The notes under the pieces are model-generated. The model saw only the letters and a program-made list of their open reading frames with translations. It was not told the origin of the DNA and did not search any database. 64,000 nt of DNA, taken from positions 1-64,000 of the forward strand of contig NZ_JAHYSG010000067.1 of assembly GCF_022095675.1 (NCBI RefSeq), given 5' to 3'. Positions within the stretch are counted from its first letter, which is position 1. Every line of letters begins with the position of its first letter. Made by a program: the position numbers and the translations under genes. Shown in pieces: positions 43,740 through 52,576 of the stretch. This stretch comes from Dactylosporangium sp. AC04546. Its GTDB lineage: Bacteria; Actinomycetota; Actinomycetes; Mycobacteriales; Micromonosporaceae.

Positions 43740-44438
43740 GTGAATCGCACGGACCGGCTGTATGCCATGGTCGAGGAGCTGCGGGCCGTCGCGCCGCGGC
43801 CGCGCAGCGCCCGGTGGCTCGCCGGCCGCTTCGAGGTCAGCGTGCGCACCGTCGAGCGCGACATCAGCGCCCTGCAGCAGTCCGGCACACCGATCTACGC
43901 CGAGCAGGGCCGCACCGGCGGCTACTGCCTCGACAAGGCGCGCACCCTGCCCCCGGTCAACCTGACGCCCGACGAGGCCGTCGCGATGGCCGTGGCGTTG
44001 CGGCGCCTCGACGGCACGCCGTTCCGCGCGGCCGCGGGCTCGGCGCTGCGCAAGCTCGTCGCGGCGATGCAGGCCGACGACGCCGAGCGGGCCCGCGACC
44101 TGGCCGGCCGCATCCACCTCGTCGGCGACACCGCCCCGGCCCTGCCGGTGCCCCGCGCCGTGGCCGACGCGGTGTCGACCCGCCGGGTGCTGCGCATCGG
44201 CTATGCGGACCGGGCGGGCTCGGCCACGCTGCGGGAGATCGAGCCGATGGGGTATGTCGGGAGGGCCACCTACTGGTATGTCGTGGCCTGGTGCCGGCTC
44301 CGCGACTCCTTACGCGCGTTCCGTGTCGACCGGATCAGCTCGGTCGCCGTCACCGCCGAGGTGCCGGCGCCGCGCACGCTGCGCAGCGCCGACCTCGACA
44401 TCCCGCGCGACAAGGTCCGCCAGCTCAGCCTCGACTGA
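43740..44438 (+). CDS. HTH and WYL-domain regulator
   Basis: The 232-residue protein has an N-terminal HTH_11 domain (TDRLYAMVEELRAVAPRPRS, ARWLAGRFEVSVRTVERDIS) and a wing with EQGRTGGYCLDK. A C-terminal WYL domain follows (about 145-215): TRRVLRIGYADRAGSATLRE, PMGYVGRATYWYVVAWC with a YWYVV in place of WYLVA, and RAFRVDRISSV. WYL domains sense ligands or nucleic acids. GTG start. It probably regulates the divergent YCII gene. Confidence 0.88.
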   Translation: MNRTDRLYAMVEELRAVAPRPRSARWLAGRFEVSVRTVERDISALQQSGTPIYAEQGRTGGYCLDKARTLPPVNLTPDEAVAMAVALRRLDGTPFRAAAGSALRKLVAAMQADDAERARDLAGRIHLVGDTAPALPVPRAVADAVSTRRVLRIGYADRAGSATLREIEPMGYVGRATYWYVVAWCRLRDSLRAFRVDRISSVAVTAEVPAPRTLRSADLDIPRDKVRQLSLD

Positions 44439-44463
44439 CCGGGCGGCCTTCCCGGCGGTGGCC

Positions 44464-44841
44464 TCAGCCGCGGTTGACGGCGAAGACGCCGAAGAGGTTG
44501 CCCGACGGGTCGATGACGTGAGCGAAGGTCACGCCGCCCGCGTTCGTCTGGGCCGGGCGCTGGATCTTGCCACCGGCGGCCTCGACCCGGCGGCAGGTGT
44601 CGTCGACGTCGGCGACGCGCACGGCGAAGATCGCGTAGTTCGGCACCCGGCCGTCGGTCGCGAAGAGCCCGCCCCGCAGCCCGTCGGGGTCGCCCGTGGC
44701 GAAGAACCGGTAGGCCGGGTCCGTGCTCCGGCTGTCGTCGCCGGCGACGGTCCAGCCGAAGACGTCGCCGTAGAACCGCTCGGCCGACGCCGGGTCGTCG
44801 GTCCCGACCTCGAACCAGCCGATGCCGTTGAAAGCCGTCAT
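44464..44841 (-). CDS. VOC (glyoxalase/bleomycin-resistance) family protein
   Basis: The 125-residue protein begins MTAFNGIGWFEVGTDDPASA and has two beta-alpha-beta-beta-beta modules: ERFYGDVFGWTVAGDD and VRVADVDDTCRRVEAAGGKI, ending FAHVIDPSGNLFGVFAV. Members include lyases, dioxygenases and drug-binding proteins; no clear metal triad lets me choose. ATG 44841 is behind GAGAGGTG; a longer start at 44886 is possible but does not match the family. Confidence 0.85.
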   Translation of the reverse strand: MTAFNGIGWFEVGTDDPASAERFYGDVFGWTVAGDDSRSTDPAYRFFATGDPDGLRGGLFATDGRVPNYAIFAVRVADVDDTCRRVEAAGGKIQRPAQTNAGGVTFAHVIDPSGNLFGVFAVNRG

Positions 44842-44923
44842 TGGGTCACCTCTCGTGACGAAGGGAGAAACCGTGTACCTCCTCACCGTCGTCGTCGCTG
44901 GCGACAGCCCCCTGTCGGTGATT

Positions 44924-45823
44924 TCAGGCGATGCGGTCGAGGCCGGTGAGTTCGGCGGACAGCGACCACAGGCGGGCCGCGTCCGCCTCGTCGGTGGATG
45001 GGCTGTCGAGGAGGCGGCAGTCGGCGCAGTATTCGCCCCCGTGGGCGTCGAGCTCCGGGGCGGTTGCTGCCCAGACCTGGGTCGCCGCGCCCTGCTCGGC
45101 GGTGCGGAACAGGCCGGGCAGCGACTCGCCGTCCGCGTCGATCCAGCCCGCCGCGACCATCTCGTCCGTGGTCAGGTGGCGCTGCAGTGGTGTGCGGATC
45201 CAGCCGGGGTTGACCGAGAACGCGCGGACGCCGTGGCGCCGGCCGAGGCGGTCGAGGTGGCGGGCGAAGAGGATGTTGGCGGACTTCGACTGGGTGTACG
45301 CGGCCCACTTGTCGTAGCCGGCCGTGAAGTGCACGTCGTCCCACCGGATCGTCCAGTCCGGGTTGCGGCCCGAGGCCACCGCCACGACCCTTGCGCCGCC
45401 GGCGGCGCTGAGCGCCGGCCACAGCAGGTTGGCCAGGGCGTAGTGGCCGAGGTGGTTGGTGGCGAACTGGGCCTCCCAGCCCGGGCCGACCCGTGTCTCG
45501 GGACAGGCCATGACACCGGCGTTGCCGATCAGGATGTGCAGCGCCTCGTGCCGGCGCAGGAAGTCCTCGGCGAAGGTCCACACCGTGTCGAGGTCCGAGA
45601 GGTCGAGCGCGTGAACCTCGACGCCGGCGTCGTTCGACAGTGCCGCCGCGGCCGCGGCCGGGCGGCGGGCCGGGACGATCACGCGGGCGCCGGCGCCCGC
45701 CAGTGCGCGGGTCGTGGCCAGGCCGATGCCCGAGTAGCCGCCGGTGACGACGGCCGTCTTGCCCATGAGGTCGATGCCGGCGAGTGCCTCGCCGGCGGTG
45801 CGAAGGGTGGTGTCGCTGCTCAT
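44924..45823 (-). CDS. short-chain dehydrogenase/reductase
   Basis: The 299-residue oxidoreductase has the Rossmann motif VVTGGYSGIGLATTRAL, NADP-type basic residues after strand 2 (VPARRPA), NAGV, and the catalytic YxxxK in AAYTQSKSAN, with Ser in VAVASGRNPDW. Length and the insertion WDDVHFTAGYDKW resemble the retinol-dehydrogenase/WW-oxidoreductase-like group. It is transcribed from a MerR-type promoter at 45832-45862 and appears leaderless. Substrate unknown. Confidence 0.88.
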   Translation of the reverse strand: MSSDTTLRTAGEALAGIDLMGKTAVVTGGYSGIGLATTRALAGAGARVIVPARRPAAAAAALSNDAGVEVHALDLSDLDTVWTFAEDFLRRHEALHILIGNAGVMACPETRVGPGWEAQFATNHLGHYALANLLWPALSAAGGARVVAVASGRNPDWTIRWDDVHFTAGYDKWAAYTQSKSANILFARHLDRLGRRHGVRAFSVNPGWIRTPLQRHLTTDEMVAAGWIDADGESLPGLFRTAEQGAATQVWAATAPELDAHGGEYCADCRLLDSPSTDEADAARLWSLSAELTGLDRIA

Positions 45824-45831
45824 GCCGGCGG

Positions 45832-45862
45832 ACGCTATGAGCTAGACCTCGGTCTAGGTCAA
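45832..45862 (-). promoter_or_regulatory. MerR-type promoter with 19-bp spacer palindrome
   Basis: On the minus strand TTGACC (45857-45862) and TAGCGT (45832-45837) are 19 bp apart, and the spacer holds the perfect palindrome CTAGACC, TC, GGTCTAG (45842-45857). The over-long spacer with a dyad is the classic layout that MerR proteins correct by DNA distortion. The MerR gene itself starts on the other side. Confidence 0.8.
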
Positions 45863-45878
45863 GGTTACGGTCGACGGC

Positions 45879-46289
45879 ATGAGCGACGAGCAGCTGAGCA
45901 TCGGGCAGGTCGCCGAGCGGACCGGGTTGAGCGTGCACACGCTGCGACTGTACGAGCGCGAGGGGCTGCTCGCCGGCGAGGTCCGCCGCGACTCATCCGG
46001 CCGGCGGGTGTACACCGGCTGGGACGTCGAGTGGCTGGCCAACTGCGTGAAGTTCCGGGCCTCCGGGATGCCGCTCGCCACGATCGCCCACCTGGCCCGG
46101 CTCGTCCGCGACGGCAGCGGCAACGAGGGCGAGCGGCTCGAGCTGCTCCGCGCCCACCGGCACCACGTCGTCGCCCAGCTCGACCAGCTGCAGGACTGCC
46201 TCGCCCTCATCGACGCCAAGGTGCGCAGCTACGAGGCCCACCTCGCCGCCGGAGTGGGCGGCGATCCGTGGGTCAGTGCCGGCCGGTGA
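45879..46289 (+). CDS. MerR-family regulator
   Basis: The 136-residue protein has the MerR winged HTH (LSIGQVAERTGLSVHTLRLY, EREGLL, RRVYTGWDVEWLANCVKFRA) followed by a dimerising coiled coil (LLRAHRHHVVAQLDQLQDCL). It lacks the metal-binding cysteine pair of MerR/SoxR types, so its effector is probably organic or redox. A TACGGT -10 (45866-45871) sits 7 bp before the ATG, suggesting a leaderless transcript that the dyad would also control. It regulates the divergent SDR gene. Confidence 0.88.
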   Translation: MSDEQLSIGQVAERTGLSVHTLRLYEREGLLAGEVRRDSSGRRVYTGWDVEWLANCVKFRASGMPLATIAHLARLVRDGSGNEGERLELLRAHRHHVVAQLDQLQDCLALIDAKVRSYEAHLAAGVGGDPWVSAGR

Positions 46290-47277
46290 CCGGCGAGCCG
46301 ACCGTCGACCGGCTCGCCTCGTCCAGGCGGGCGAGCACCGGCGGCGGCAGTTCGTAGGTCAGGCCGGCCAGGTTCGCGGTCAGCTGCTCGACCGAGCGTG
46401 GGCCCAGGACCACCGACGTGACGTCGGGCCGGCTGCCCAGCCAGCCGAGAGCGACGTTGGCCGGCGTTGTCTCCAGCGAAGCCGCCGCGGCGGCGACCGC
46501 GTCGGCCACGTCGAAGTGGTGGGGAGACAGGAGGCCGTCGACGTATGCCTTGGCCGCCGGGCCCGGCATCGCGGACCACTCGGCCAGGCGGGAGCCTTCC
46601 TGCGGTGGCGCGCCCCGGCGGTAGCGCCCGGCCAGGAGCCCGCCGCCCAGTGGGCTGTAGGCGAGCACGCCCAGGCCCAGGTGGCGGCAGGTCGGCATGA
46701 TCTCCGGCTCGATCGCCCTGGCGATGAGCGAATAGTTGGCCTGCAGGCTCACGAACGGGGTGCCGGCCTGCCGGGACGCCGCCCATTGGGACTCGACGAT
46801 GTTCGCCGCGGAGAAGTTGGAGCAGCCGAGGTACAACACCTTGCCCGAGCGCACGAACGTGTCGAGGGTTGCCATCGTCTCCTCGATCGGGGTTTCGGCG
46901 TCCGGCACGTGGCACTGGTAGAGGTCGATGTAGTCCGTGCCCAGGCGGCGCAGGCTCGCCTCCAGCGCTCGGGTCAGGTGGGCGCGGGACAGGCCGCGGT
47001 CGTTCGGGCCGGGGCCCTGCGGCACCGCCGCCTTCGTCGCCAGCACCACCTCCGGGCGCCGGTGGGCGATCGCCCGCCCGACGACCTCCTCGCTGGTGCC
47101 GCCCCGGTAGGTGTCGGCGGTGTCGACGAGGTTGTGGCCGGCGTCCAGGAACGCCTCCACGATCCGGCGTGCCTCCGGCTCCGGGGCCGGGGCTCGCGGG
47201 TCGGTGCCGAAGTTCATCGTGCCCAGGCAGGCGCGGGAGACGCGCAGGCCCGACCGGCCCAGTGTCATGTACTGCAT
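46273..47277 (-). CDS. aldo/keto reductase
   Basis: The 334-residue TIM-barrel NADPH oxidoreductase carries the family motifs MQYMTLGRSGLRVSRACLGT, catalytic Asp/Tyr in NLVDTADTYRGG, Lys in EVVLATKAAV and LYQCHVPDAETPIEE, where the usual final His is in QCH. SVVLGPRSVEQLTANL binds the cofactor phosphate. It reduces aldehydes or ketones, substrate unknown. ATG 47277 follows GAGGGTGG. It diverges from a TetR gene with two palindromes between and overlaps the MerR gene end by 17 bp. Confidence 0.88.
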   Translation of the reverse strand: MQYMTLGRSGLRVSRACLGTMNFGTDPRAPAPEPEARRIVEAFLDAGHNLVDTADTYRGGTSEEVVGRAIAHRRPEVVLATKAAVPQGPGPNDRGLSRAHLTRALEASLRRLGTDYIDLYQCHVPDAETPIEETMATLDTFVRSGKVLYLGCSNFSAANIVESQWAASRQAGTPFVSLQANYSLIARAIEPEIMPTCRHLGLGVLAYSPLGGGLLAGRYRRGAPPQEGSRLAEWSAMPGPAAKAYVDGLLSPHHFDVADAVAAAAASLETTPANVALGWLGSRPDVTSVVLGPRSVEQLTANLAGLTYELPPPVLARLDEASRSTVGSPVTGRH

Positions 47278-47294
47278 GCCACCCTCGGTACAAT

Positions 47295-47336
47295 CGGAAT
47301 CGTGATTCCGCTTGAACATACGGAACCTGGATTCCG
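47295..47336. promoter_or_regulatory. two tandem TetR-type palindromes
   Basis: CGGAATCGTGATTCCG (47295-47310) and CGGAACCTGGATTCCG (47321-47336) are related 16-bp palindromes whose centres are 26 bp apart. They lie in the 80-bp gap shared by the aldo/keto reductase and TetR genes. Confidence 0.78.
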
Positions 47337-47357
47337 GTTGTCAACCGTGGCGGCGGC

Positions 47358-47891
47358 GTGATCCGGTCCGACGCTGCCCGGAACCGGGCGAAGGTGCTGG
47401 AGGCGGCCGAGGCCGTGCTCGACGAGCAGGGGCTCTCCGCCCGGATGGACGAGATCGCCCGGCGCGCCGGCGTCGGGGTCGGCACGCTGTACCGCCACTT
47501 CGCCACGAAGGAGGCGCTGTACCAGGCCATCGTCGCCGCCCGCATCGACCAACTGCTGGAGGAGGCCGACCGGCTGCGCGCCGGCGCCGACCCGGCCGCG
47601 GCGTTCTTCACGTTCTTCACCCGGATCGTGGACGGCGCGGCCCGCCAGCGGACCCTGACCGACGCCCTGCGCGGCGCCGGCATCGACGTCAAGGCGCACC
47701 AGACCGAGCAGCAGGCGGCGATGCGGCGGGCCATCGACGACCTTCTCCGTGCGGCGCAGGCGGCCGGTGCCGTGCGCGAGGACGTGGCGCTGCCCGAGAT
47801 CCTCGCGCTGCTGCGCGGCGCCGGGCTGGCCGCGGAGACGGGCACCTATCCCGTCGGGATCGTGCTCGACGGCCTACGTCGTCCGGCGTAG
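47358..47891 (+). CDS. TetR-family regulator
   Basis: The 177-residue repressor has the TetR DNA-binding domain RNRAKVLEAAEAVLDEQGLS, MDEIARRAGVGVGTLYRHFA, KEALYQAIVAARIDQLLEEA and a helical ligand domain ending ALLRGAGLAAETGTYPVGI. GTG start at 47358. It most likely represses the divergent aldo/keto reductase gene through the twin palindromes and responds to an unknown, probably carbonyl-containing, compound. Confidence 0.88.
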   Translation: MIRSDAARNRAKVLEAAEAVLDEQGLSARMDEIARRAGVGVGTLYRHFATKEALYQAIVAARIDQLLEEADRLRAGADPAAAFFTFFTRIVDGAARQRTLTDALRGAGIDVKAHQTEQQAAMRRAIDDLLRAAQAAGAVREDVALPEILALLRGAGLAAETGTYPVGIVLDGLRRPA

Positions 47892-47949
47892 TGGCGGGGC
47901 CGCTCCATGACCGACGCCCCGCCGCCGCGGCGCGGGCAGGATCGTGGGC

Positions 47950-48270
47950 ATGACTGCTTCGATCGCTCGCGATGAGCTCCAGACCGCGATGGCCGCCGGC
48001 GACGTGACGGTGGTCGACGCGCTGCCGGCCTTCCCGTACGGGCAGCGCCACCTGCCCGGCGCGCTGAACCTGGTCGCCGAGGACGCCGGCGGGAAGGCCG
48101 CCGAGGTGCTGCCGGACAAGGCCGCATCGATCGTCACCTACTCCACGAACGCCATGTGCGGCCGGGGTGAGGCGCTCGCCACGCGGCTGGAGGAGCTCGG
48201 CTACACGGGCGTGCGGGTGTACCGCGACGGCATCGAGGACTGGGTGGGAGCCGGCCTGCCGGTAGAGTGA
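47950..48270 (+). CDS. rhodanese-like domain protein
   Basis: The 106-residue single-domain sulfurtransferase-like protein has DVTVVDALPAFPYGQRHLPG, GALNLV, the active-site cysteine in YSTNAMCGRGEALATRLEEL and GVRVYRDGIEDWVGAGLPVE. The loop CGRGEA is not the classic six-residue thiosulfate loop, so the sulfur donor is unknown. ATG 47950 is preceded by GCAGGA; GTG 47944 is an alternative start. Confidence 0.85.
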   Translation: MTASIARDELQTAMAAGDVTVVDALPAFPYGQRHLPGALNLVAEDAGGKAAEVLPDKAASIVTYSTNAMCGRGEALATRLEELGYTGVRVYRDGIEDWVGAGLPVE

Positions 48271-48277
48271 CCGACTC

Positions 48278-48829
48278 GTGGGGCGGATCGTGGGGTACCG
48301 GCCGGCCGAGCGGGCCGTCGCCGAGCCGGTGACGAAGTTCGGCGGGCAGCCGGTCTGGCTGGAATTGCCGCGATGGCCGCTCAGCGCCGCCTGGGGCACA
48401 CCGATGCGGTTCGTCGGACAGATCACCCTGGAAGCGAAGCTCGCCTATCTCTTCGTGACCGCGGCCGACGACGCCGACGACTTCGACCCGGACGTCATCT
48501 TCCCCGACGGCGGGGAGAACGCGGTGATCATCCAGCCCGGCGGCGCCTACGACGGGACGACCGTCGAAGCTGCCACCGGGCCCACGGTGAGCCACGAGGA
48601 GTACCTGGTCGAGGAGGACGACGCAGCCGACGACCAGGACGACGACCGCATCGGCCAGGGCGGGCCGGTGACGCTGCGGGAGGAGCCCGGCGGCGGGCCG
48701 TGGGGGCTCCTGCTGCGCCTCGCCACCAACTGGACGCCGTTCCACCTCAACCTCGGCGCCGCCCCGGTGCTGATCGCGCTGATCGACGCCGACGGGTGCC
48801 GCGGCTGCATGCTGGTCGAGGATTCGTAG
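48278..48829 (+). CDS. DUF1963 (YwqG-like) family protein
   Basis: The 183-residue acidic protein contains TKFGGQPVWLELPRWPLSAA, MRFVGQITLEAKLAYLFVTA and IFPDGGENAVIIQPGGAYD, the core of DUF1963/YwqG proteins, which bacteria often encode beside toxin or HEAT-type genes but whose activity is unknown. The second half is rich in Asp and Glu (EEDDAADDQDDD). GTG start 7 bp after the rhodanese stop, so likely the same transcript. Three copies of a 17-bp repeat overlap its end. Confidence 0.8.
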   Translation: MGRIVGYRPAERAVAEPVTKFGGQPVWLELPRWPLSAAWGTPMRFVGQITLEAKLAYLFVTAADDADDFDPDVIFPDGGENAVIIQPGGAYDGTTVEAATGPTVSHEEYLVEEDDAADDQDDDRIGQGGPVTLREEPGGGPWGLLLRLATNWTPFHLNLGAAPVLIALIDADGCRGCMLVEDS

Positions 48830-48872
48830 GCCTGGCGGGTTCGTAGGTCTGGCGGGTTCGTGCCGTGGCGGG
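48823..48872. repeat. 17-bp tandem repeat after DUF1963 gene
   Basis: TTCGTAGGCCTGGCGGG (48823-48839), TTCGTAGGTCTGGCGGG (48840-48856) and a shorter TTCGTGCCGTGGCGGG (48857-48872) follow each other. The first includes the DUF1963 stop codon. Confidence 0.85.
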
Positions 48873-48928
48873 TTCCTGCCAGGCCGCGGGCGTTCCGCCG
48901 CATCGACCGGTGCCGGTAGACACCGTGC

Positions 48929-51900
48929 ATGCTCATCGACGAACGCCGCAGGCGTCGCGCGGGTGCCGCGGCCGCCGCCCTCGCCCTGCTCGGGCTGCTG
49001 ACCGGCCCGGTCACGCCCGCGGGCGCCGCGCCTGCTCCGGCGAAGCAGGCGCAGCACGGACGAGACACCACCGTCACCCTCATCACCGGCGATGTCGTGA
49101 GATTGATCGACGTCGCTGGCGGGAAGCGGATCGCGGACGTTCGCCGCCCGCAGCGCGCGCCCGGCGGCGTGCGGACCGAGACCATCGGCGGCGACCTCTA
49201 CGTCTGGCCCGACGAGGCCCTGCCGCTCGTCGCCGCCGACCGCCTCGACCGGCGGCTGTTCAACGTCTCGCTGCTCGTGCGCAGCGGCTACGACGACGCG
49301 AAGCGGGCCGAGCTGCCGCTGATCACGACCGCCGCCGCGGCGCCGCCGAACACGGCCAAGGTGCGGGACCTGCCGAGCGTCAAGGGCTCCGCCGTGCGAG
49401 CCGGGAAGCGCAAGATCCGCGACACCTGGAACGGCGTGCTCGCCCAGCGGAGCACCGGCGGCAAGCTGTGGCTCGACGGTACCGTCAAGGCCAACCTCGC
49501 CGAGAGCACCGCACAGATCGGCGCGCCGGCCGCCTGGGCCCAGGGCCTCACCGGCAAGGGCGTCAAGGTCGCCGTGCTCGACACCGGCGTCGACCTCGAC
49601 CATCCCGACCTCGCCGGCCGGGTCGGCACGACGGCGAGCTTCGTGCCCGGCGAGAGCGTCGAGGACGGCAACGGCCACGGCACCCACACCATCTCCACCG
49701 TCGGCGGCAAGGGCGCCGAGCCGGGCGTGGCGCCGGACGCCGACCTCATCGCCGGCAAGGTGCTGTCCGACGCGGGCACCGGCGAGGACTCGTGGGTGAT
49801 CGCGGGCATGGAGTGGGCCGTCGCCCAGCACGCCAGGGTGGTCAGCATGAGCCTCGGCGACTCGCTGCCGAGCGACGGCACCGACCCGGTGAGCACCGCG
49901 CTGAACACACTCAGCGCGCAGAGCGGCACCCTGTTCGTGGTCGCGGCCGGCAACACCGGCGCCGAGGCGGCGATGGGCGCGCCCGGGGTCGCCGACGCGG
50001 CGCTCACCGTCGCCGCCGTCGACCGCGACGACCAGCTCGCCTACTTCTCCAGCCGCGGGCCGCGCTACGGCGACTACGGGCTCAAGCCCGACATCGCCGC
50101 CCCGGGCGTGGACATCACGGCCGCCGCGCCGGGCGGGGGCTACGCCACCATGTCCGGTACGTCGATGGCCACCCCGCACGTCGCCGGCGCCGCGGCGATC
50201 CTGGCCCAGCAGCACCCCGACTGGACCGGCGCGCGGCTCAAGGACGCGCTCATGGGCAGCAGCAAGGCGCTGCCCCAGCTGGACGCCTACGCCGTCGGCG
50301 CCGGCCGGGTCGACATCCCGGCATCGCTGAGTGCCGATGTCACCGCGACCGGCTCGCTCTGGTTCGGCTTCTACGGCTGGCCGCACGACGACGTGGCGCC
50401 GATCGAGAAGACCGTCACCTACACCAACAGCGGCGCCGCCCCGGTGACGCTGGCGCTGAGCGAGACCGCCGCGATCGCCGGCGGCCCGTACGACGTCGAT
50501 CCGGGGGCCGATGCCGGTACCGCCGCACCCGAGGAGATGTTCACCCTCTCCACCGACACGCTCACCGTCCCGGCGCAGGGGAGCGCGTCGGTGACCATCA
50601 CCGCCAGGCCATCGATGGCGATGACGGCTCGACGGTACCTCGGGCAGATCACCGCCAGCACCGCCGGCGCCACGGTCCGCACCCAGTTCGGCCTCTACAC
50701 CGAGGACGAACGGCACAACCTGCACGTCTCGGTCCGCGACCGGCAGGGCCGGCCGGTGCAGGGCTACCTGGAGCTGCAGGCGTTCGGCCAGGCCGACCCG
50801 TACGTCTACGCCTTCGACGGCGACCTCGACGTGCGTCTCCGCCAGGGCGTCTACAGCGCGCTCACCCTCGTCCCGGTGACCGGCAGCCGGGGCCCGGACT
50901 CGCAGGCCATGGCCCTGCTCGGCGACCCTGAGATCGTGCTCGATCGCGACCGCACCGTCACGCTCGACGCCCGCCAGGCCCGGCAGGTGACGGCGGAGCT
51001 GCCCGGCCGGCCGAAGGTCGAGGACCGGGTGCTGCAACTGAACTGGTATCGCAGCGACGGCGCGACATCGACGCTCGACGAGCAGATCATCCTCCCGCCG
51101 CAGTACGACGAGGCGTTGGTACTGCCGACAAAGCGCGTCACCAGGGGCACCTTCGAGTACGAGACCCGCTGGCGCCAGGCGTACCCGCTGCTCACGATCA
51201 ACGACGACCTGCCGTTCCTCGGCCAGCCCGGCTCCAGCCTGTACGACGGCCGCGACCAGCTCGACGTCGTCCGGGCCGGCATCGGCGCTCCGGAGGACTA
51301 CGCGGGCAAGCGCGTTCGTGGCAAGGCGGTCGTGGTGACCCGCTCCGACGCGGTCGGCCCGGCGCAGCGCGCGGCGAACGCCGCGGCGGCGGGCGCGCGG
51401 TTGCTGATCGTCGTCAACGACGGCCCCGGCAAGCTGCTCGAATGGGTCGGCGCCGACGACGGCACCCCCAGCCCGGTCCCGGTCGTCTCGGTGACCAGGC
51501 GGGCCGGCGCGACGCTGCCCGGCCGGCTGCGGGTCGAGGGCGTGCCGAACTCGCCGTACGTGTACGACCTGGTCGCGCAGTACCCCGGCCGCATCCCGGC
51601 CGACCTGACCTACCGGCCGCGGCCCGACCAGCTGGCCCGGGTCGACATGCGGTTCCACGGCACGACCGCCACCCCGAGCGGCGAGTACCGCTGGGCGTTC
51701 CGCCCGTACCGCCCGGTCGCGGTCGGCTTCCTCCAGTCGATCACGATGCCCGGCACGCGAACCGACTACGTGTCGGCGCCCGCCGGCACGAGCTGGGCCG
51801 AGACGTCGCTCACCGGCCCCGGCTACGCGGTCGAGTCGCGCTCGGGCGTGCACGCGTACCGCGCCGGCAGCCGCCAGGTCAGCGACTGGTTCGCGCCGGT

Positions 51901-52558
51901 CGCCCACCCCCGCAACGGGTCCGGCTTCTGGTGGTCGTCGCGGCAGGTCGGCTTCGCCGAGTTCAACGTGCAGCCGTGGACCGACAGCGGCACCGACCAC
52001 GGCGGGTACATGCAGGACGGCACCGACCAGCGGCGGTTCCGGGTCTGGGAGAAGGGGCGGCTCGTGGCCGACTCCGAGTGGCCGGCCGCGTACCTCAACC
52101 CGGCGACCGACGGAGCGCTGACGTACACGCTCGACCTCCAAGCGTCGCGGGACCCGGCGCTGTACCGGCTGTCGACCAGCACCCACACCACGTGGACGGT
52201 CAAGGCCCAGCCGATCGGCGACCCGGCCCGGATCGACATCCTGCCGCTGCTCCAGCTCGACTACACCGTCGAGACGGACCTGTCGGGCACGGCGCGGCCG
52301 GGCCGCAACGCGGTCGGCGTCGCGGCGGGGCACCTGCCGGGCGCGGTCGGCGGCGGTACCGTCACCGCGCTCGCTCTGGAGATCTCCTTCGATGACGGCC
52401 GGCATTGGCAGCGTACGACGCTGGTCGATGGCGTGGCGCGGTTCGTCCCGCCCCGTGGCGCCGGCTACGTGTCGCTGCGCGCCACCGCGCGCGACGACCG
52501 GGGCAACACGATCGAGCAGGAGGTGATCCGGGCCTACGCGGTGCCCGACTGGCGCTGA
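48929..52558 (+). CDS. large secreted subtilisin-family (S8) serine protease
   Basis: The 1209-residue protein has a signal peptide (AGAAAAALALLGLLTGPVTP), a propeptide to about residue 190, and an S8 domain with Asp218 in VAVLDTGVDLDHPD, His in NGHGTHTISTV near 250 and Ser in MSGTSMATPHVAG near 412. The oxyanion Asn lies in FVVAAGNTGAE. Beyond 470 come beta domains and a PA-like region (KRVRGKAVVVTRSDAVG, AAAGARLLIVVNDGPGK) near 790-830. This matches the long actinobacterial extracellular S8 proteases. It lies 18 bp upstream of a regulator gene and may be co-transcribed with it. Confidence 0.93.
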   Translation: MLIDERRRRRAGAAAAALALLGLLTGPVTPAGAAPAPAKQAQHGRDTTVTLITGDVVRLIDVAGGKRIADVRRPQRAPGGVRTETIGGDLYVWPDEALPLVAADRLDRRLFNVSLLVRSGYDDAKRAELPLITTAAAAPPNTAKVRDLPSVKGSAVRAGKRKIRDTWNGVLAQRSTGGKLWLDGTVKANLAESTAQIGAPAAWAQGLTGKGVKVAVLDTGVDLDHPDLAGRVGTTASFVPGESVEDGNGHGTHTISTVGGKGAEPGVAPDADLIAGKVLSDAGTGEDSWVIAGMEWAVAQHARVVSMSLGDSLPSDGTDPVSTALNTLSAQSGTLFVVAAGNTGAEAAMGAPGVADAALTVAAVDRDDQLAYFSSRGPRYGDYGLKPDIAAPGVDITAAAPGGGYATMSGTSMATPHVAGAAAILAQQHPDWTGARLKDALMGSSKALPQLDAYAVGAGRVDIPASLSADVTATGSLWFGFYGWPHDDVAPIEKTVTYTNSGAAPVTLALSETAAIAGGPYDVDPGADAGTAAPEEMFTLSTDTLTVPAQGSASVTITARPSMAMTARRYLGQITASTAGATVRTQFGLYTEDERHNLHVSVRDRQGRPVQGYLELQAFGQADPYVYAFDGDLDVRLRQGVYSALTLVPVTGSRGPDSQAMALLGDPEIVLDRDRTVTLDARQARQVTAELPGRPKVEDRVLQLNWYRSDGATSTLDEQIILPPQYDEALVLPTKRVTRGTFEYETRWRQAYPLLTINDDLPFLGQPGSSLYDGRDQLDVVRAGIGAPEDYAGKRVRGKAVVVTRSDAVGPAQRAANAAAAGARLLIVVNDGPGKLLEWVGADDGTPSPVPVVSVTRRAGATLPGRLRVEGVPNSPYVYDLVAQYPGRIPADLTYRPRPDQLARVDMRFHGTTATPSGEYRWAFRPYRPVAVGFLQSITMPGTRTDYVSAPAGTSWAETSLTGPGYAVESRSGVHAYRAGSRQVSDWFAPVAHPRNGSGFWWSSRQVGFAEFNVQPWTDSGTDHGGYMQDGTDQRRFRVWEKGRLVADSEWPAAYLNPATDGALTYTLDLQASRDPALYRLSTSTHTTWTVKAQPIGDPARIDILPLLQLDYTVETDLSGTARPGRNAVGVAAGHLPGAVGGGTVTALALEISFDDGRHWQRTTLVDGVARFVPPRGAGYVSLRATARDDRGNTIEQEVIRAYAVPDWR

Positions 52559-52576
52559 CGGCCCTATGATCGGCGG

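Noticed and set aside
48134-52405. 1423-residue open frame on the minus strand
   Set aside because: It is antisense to the S8 protease, whose catalytic motifs and codon bias are clear; the antisense frame is low-complexity Arg/Gly/Val-rich code caused by high GC.
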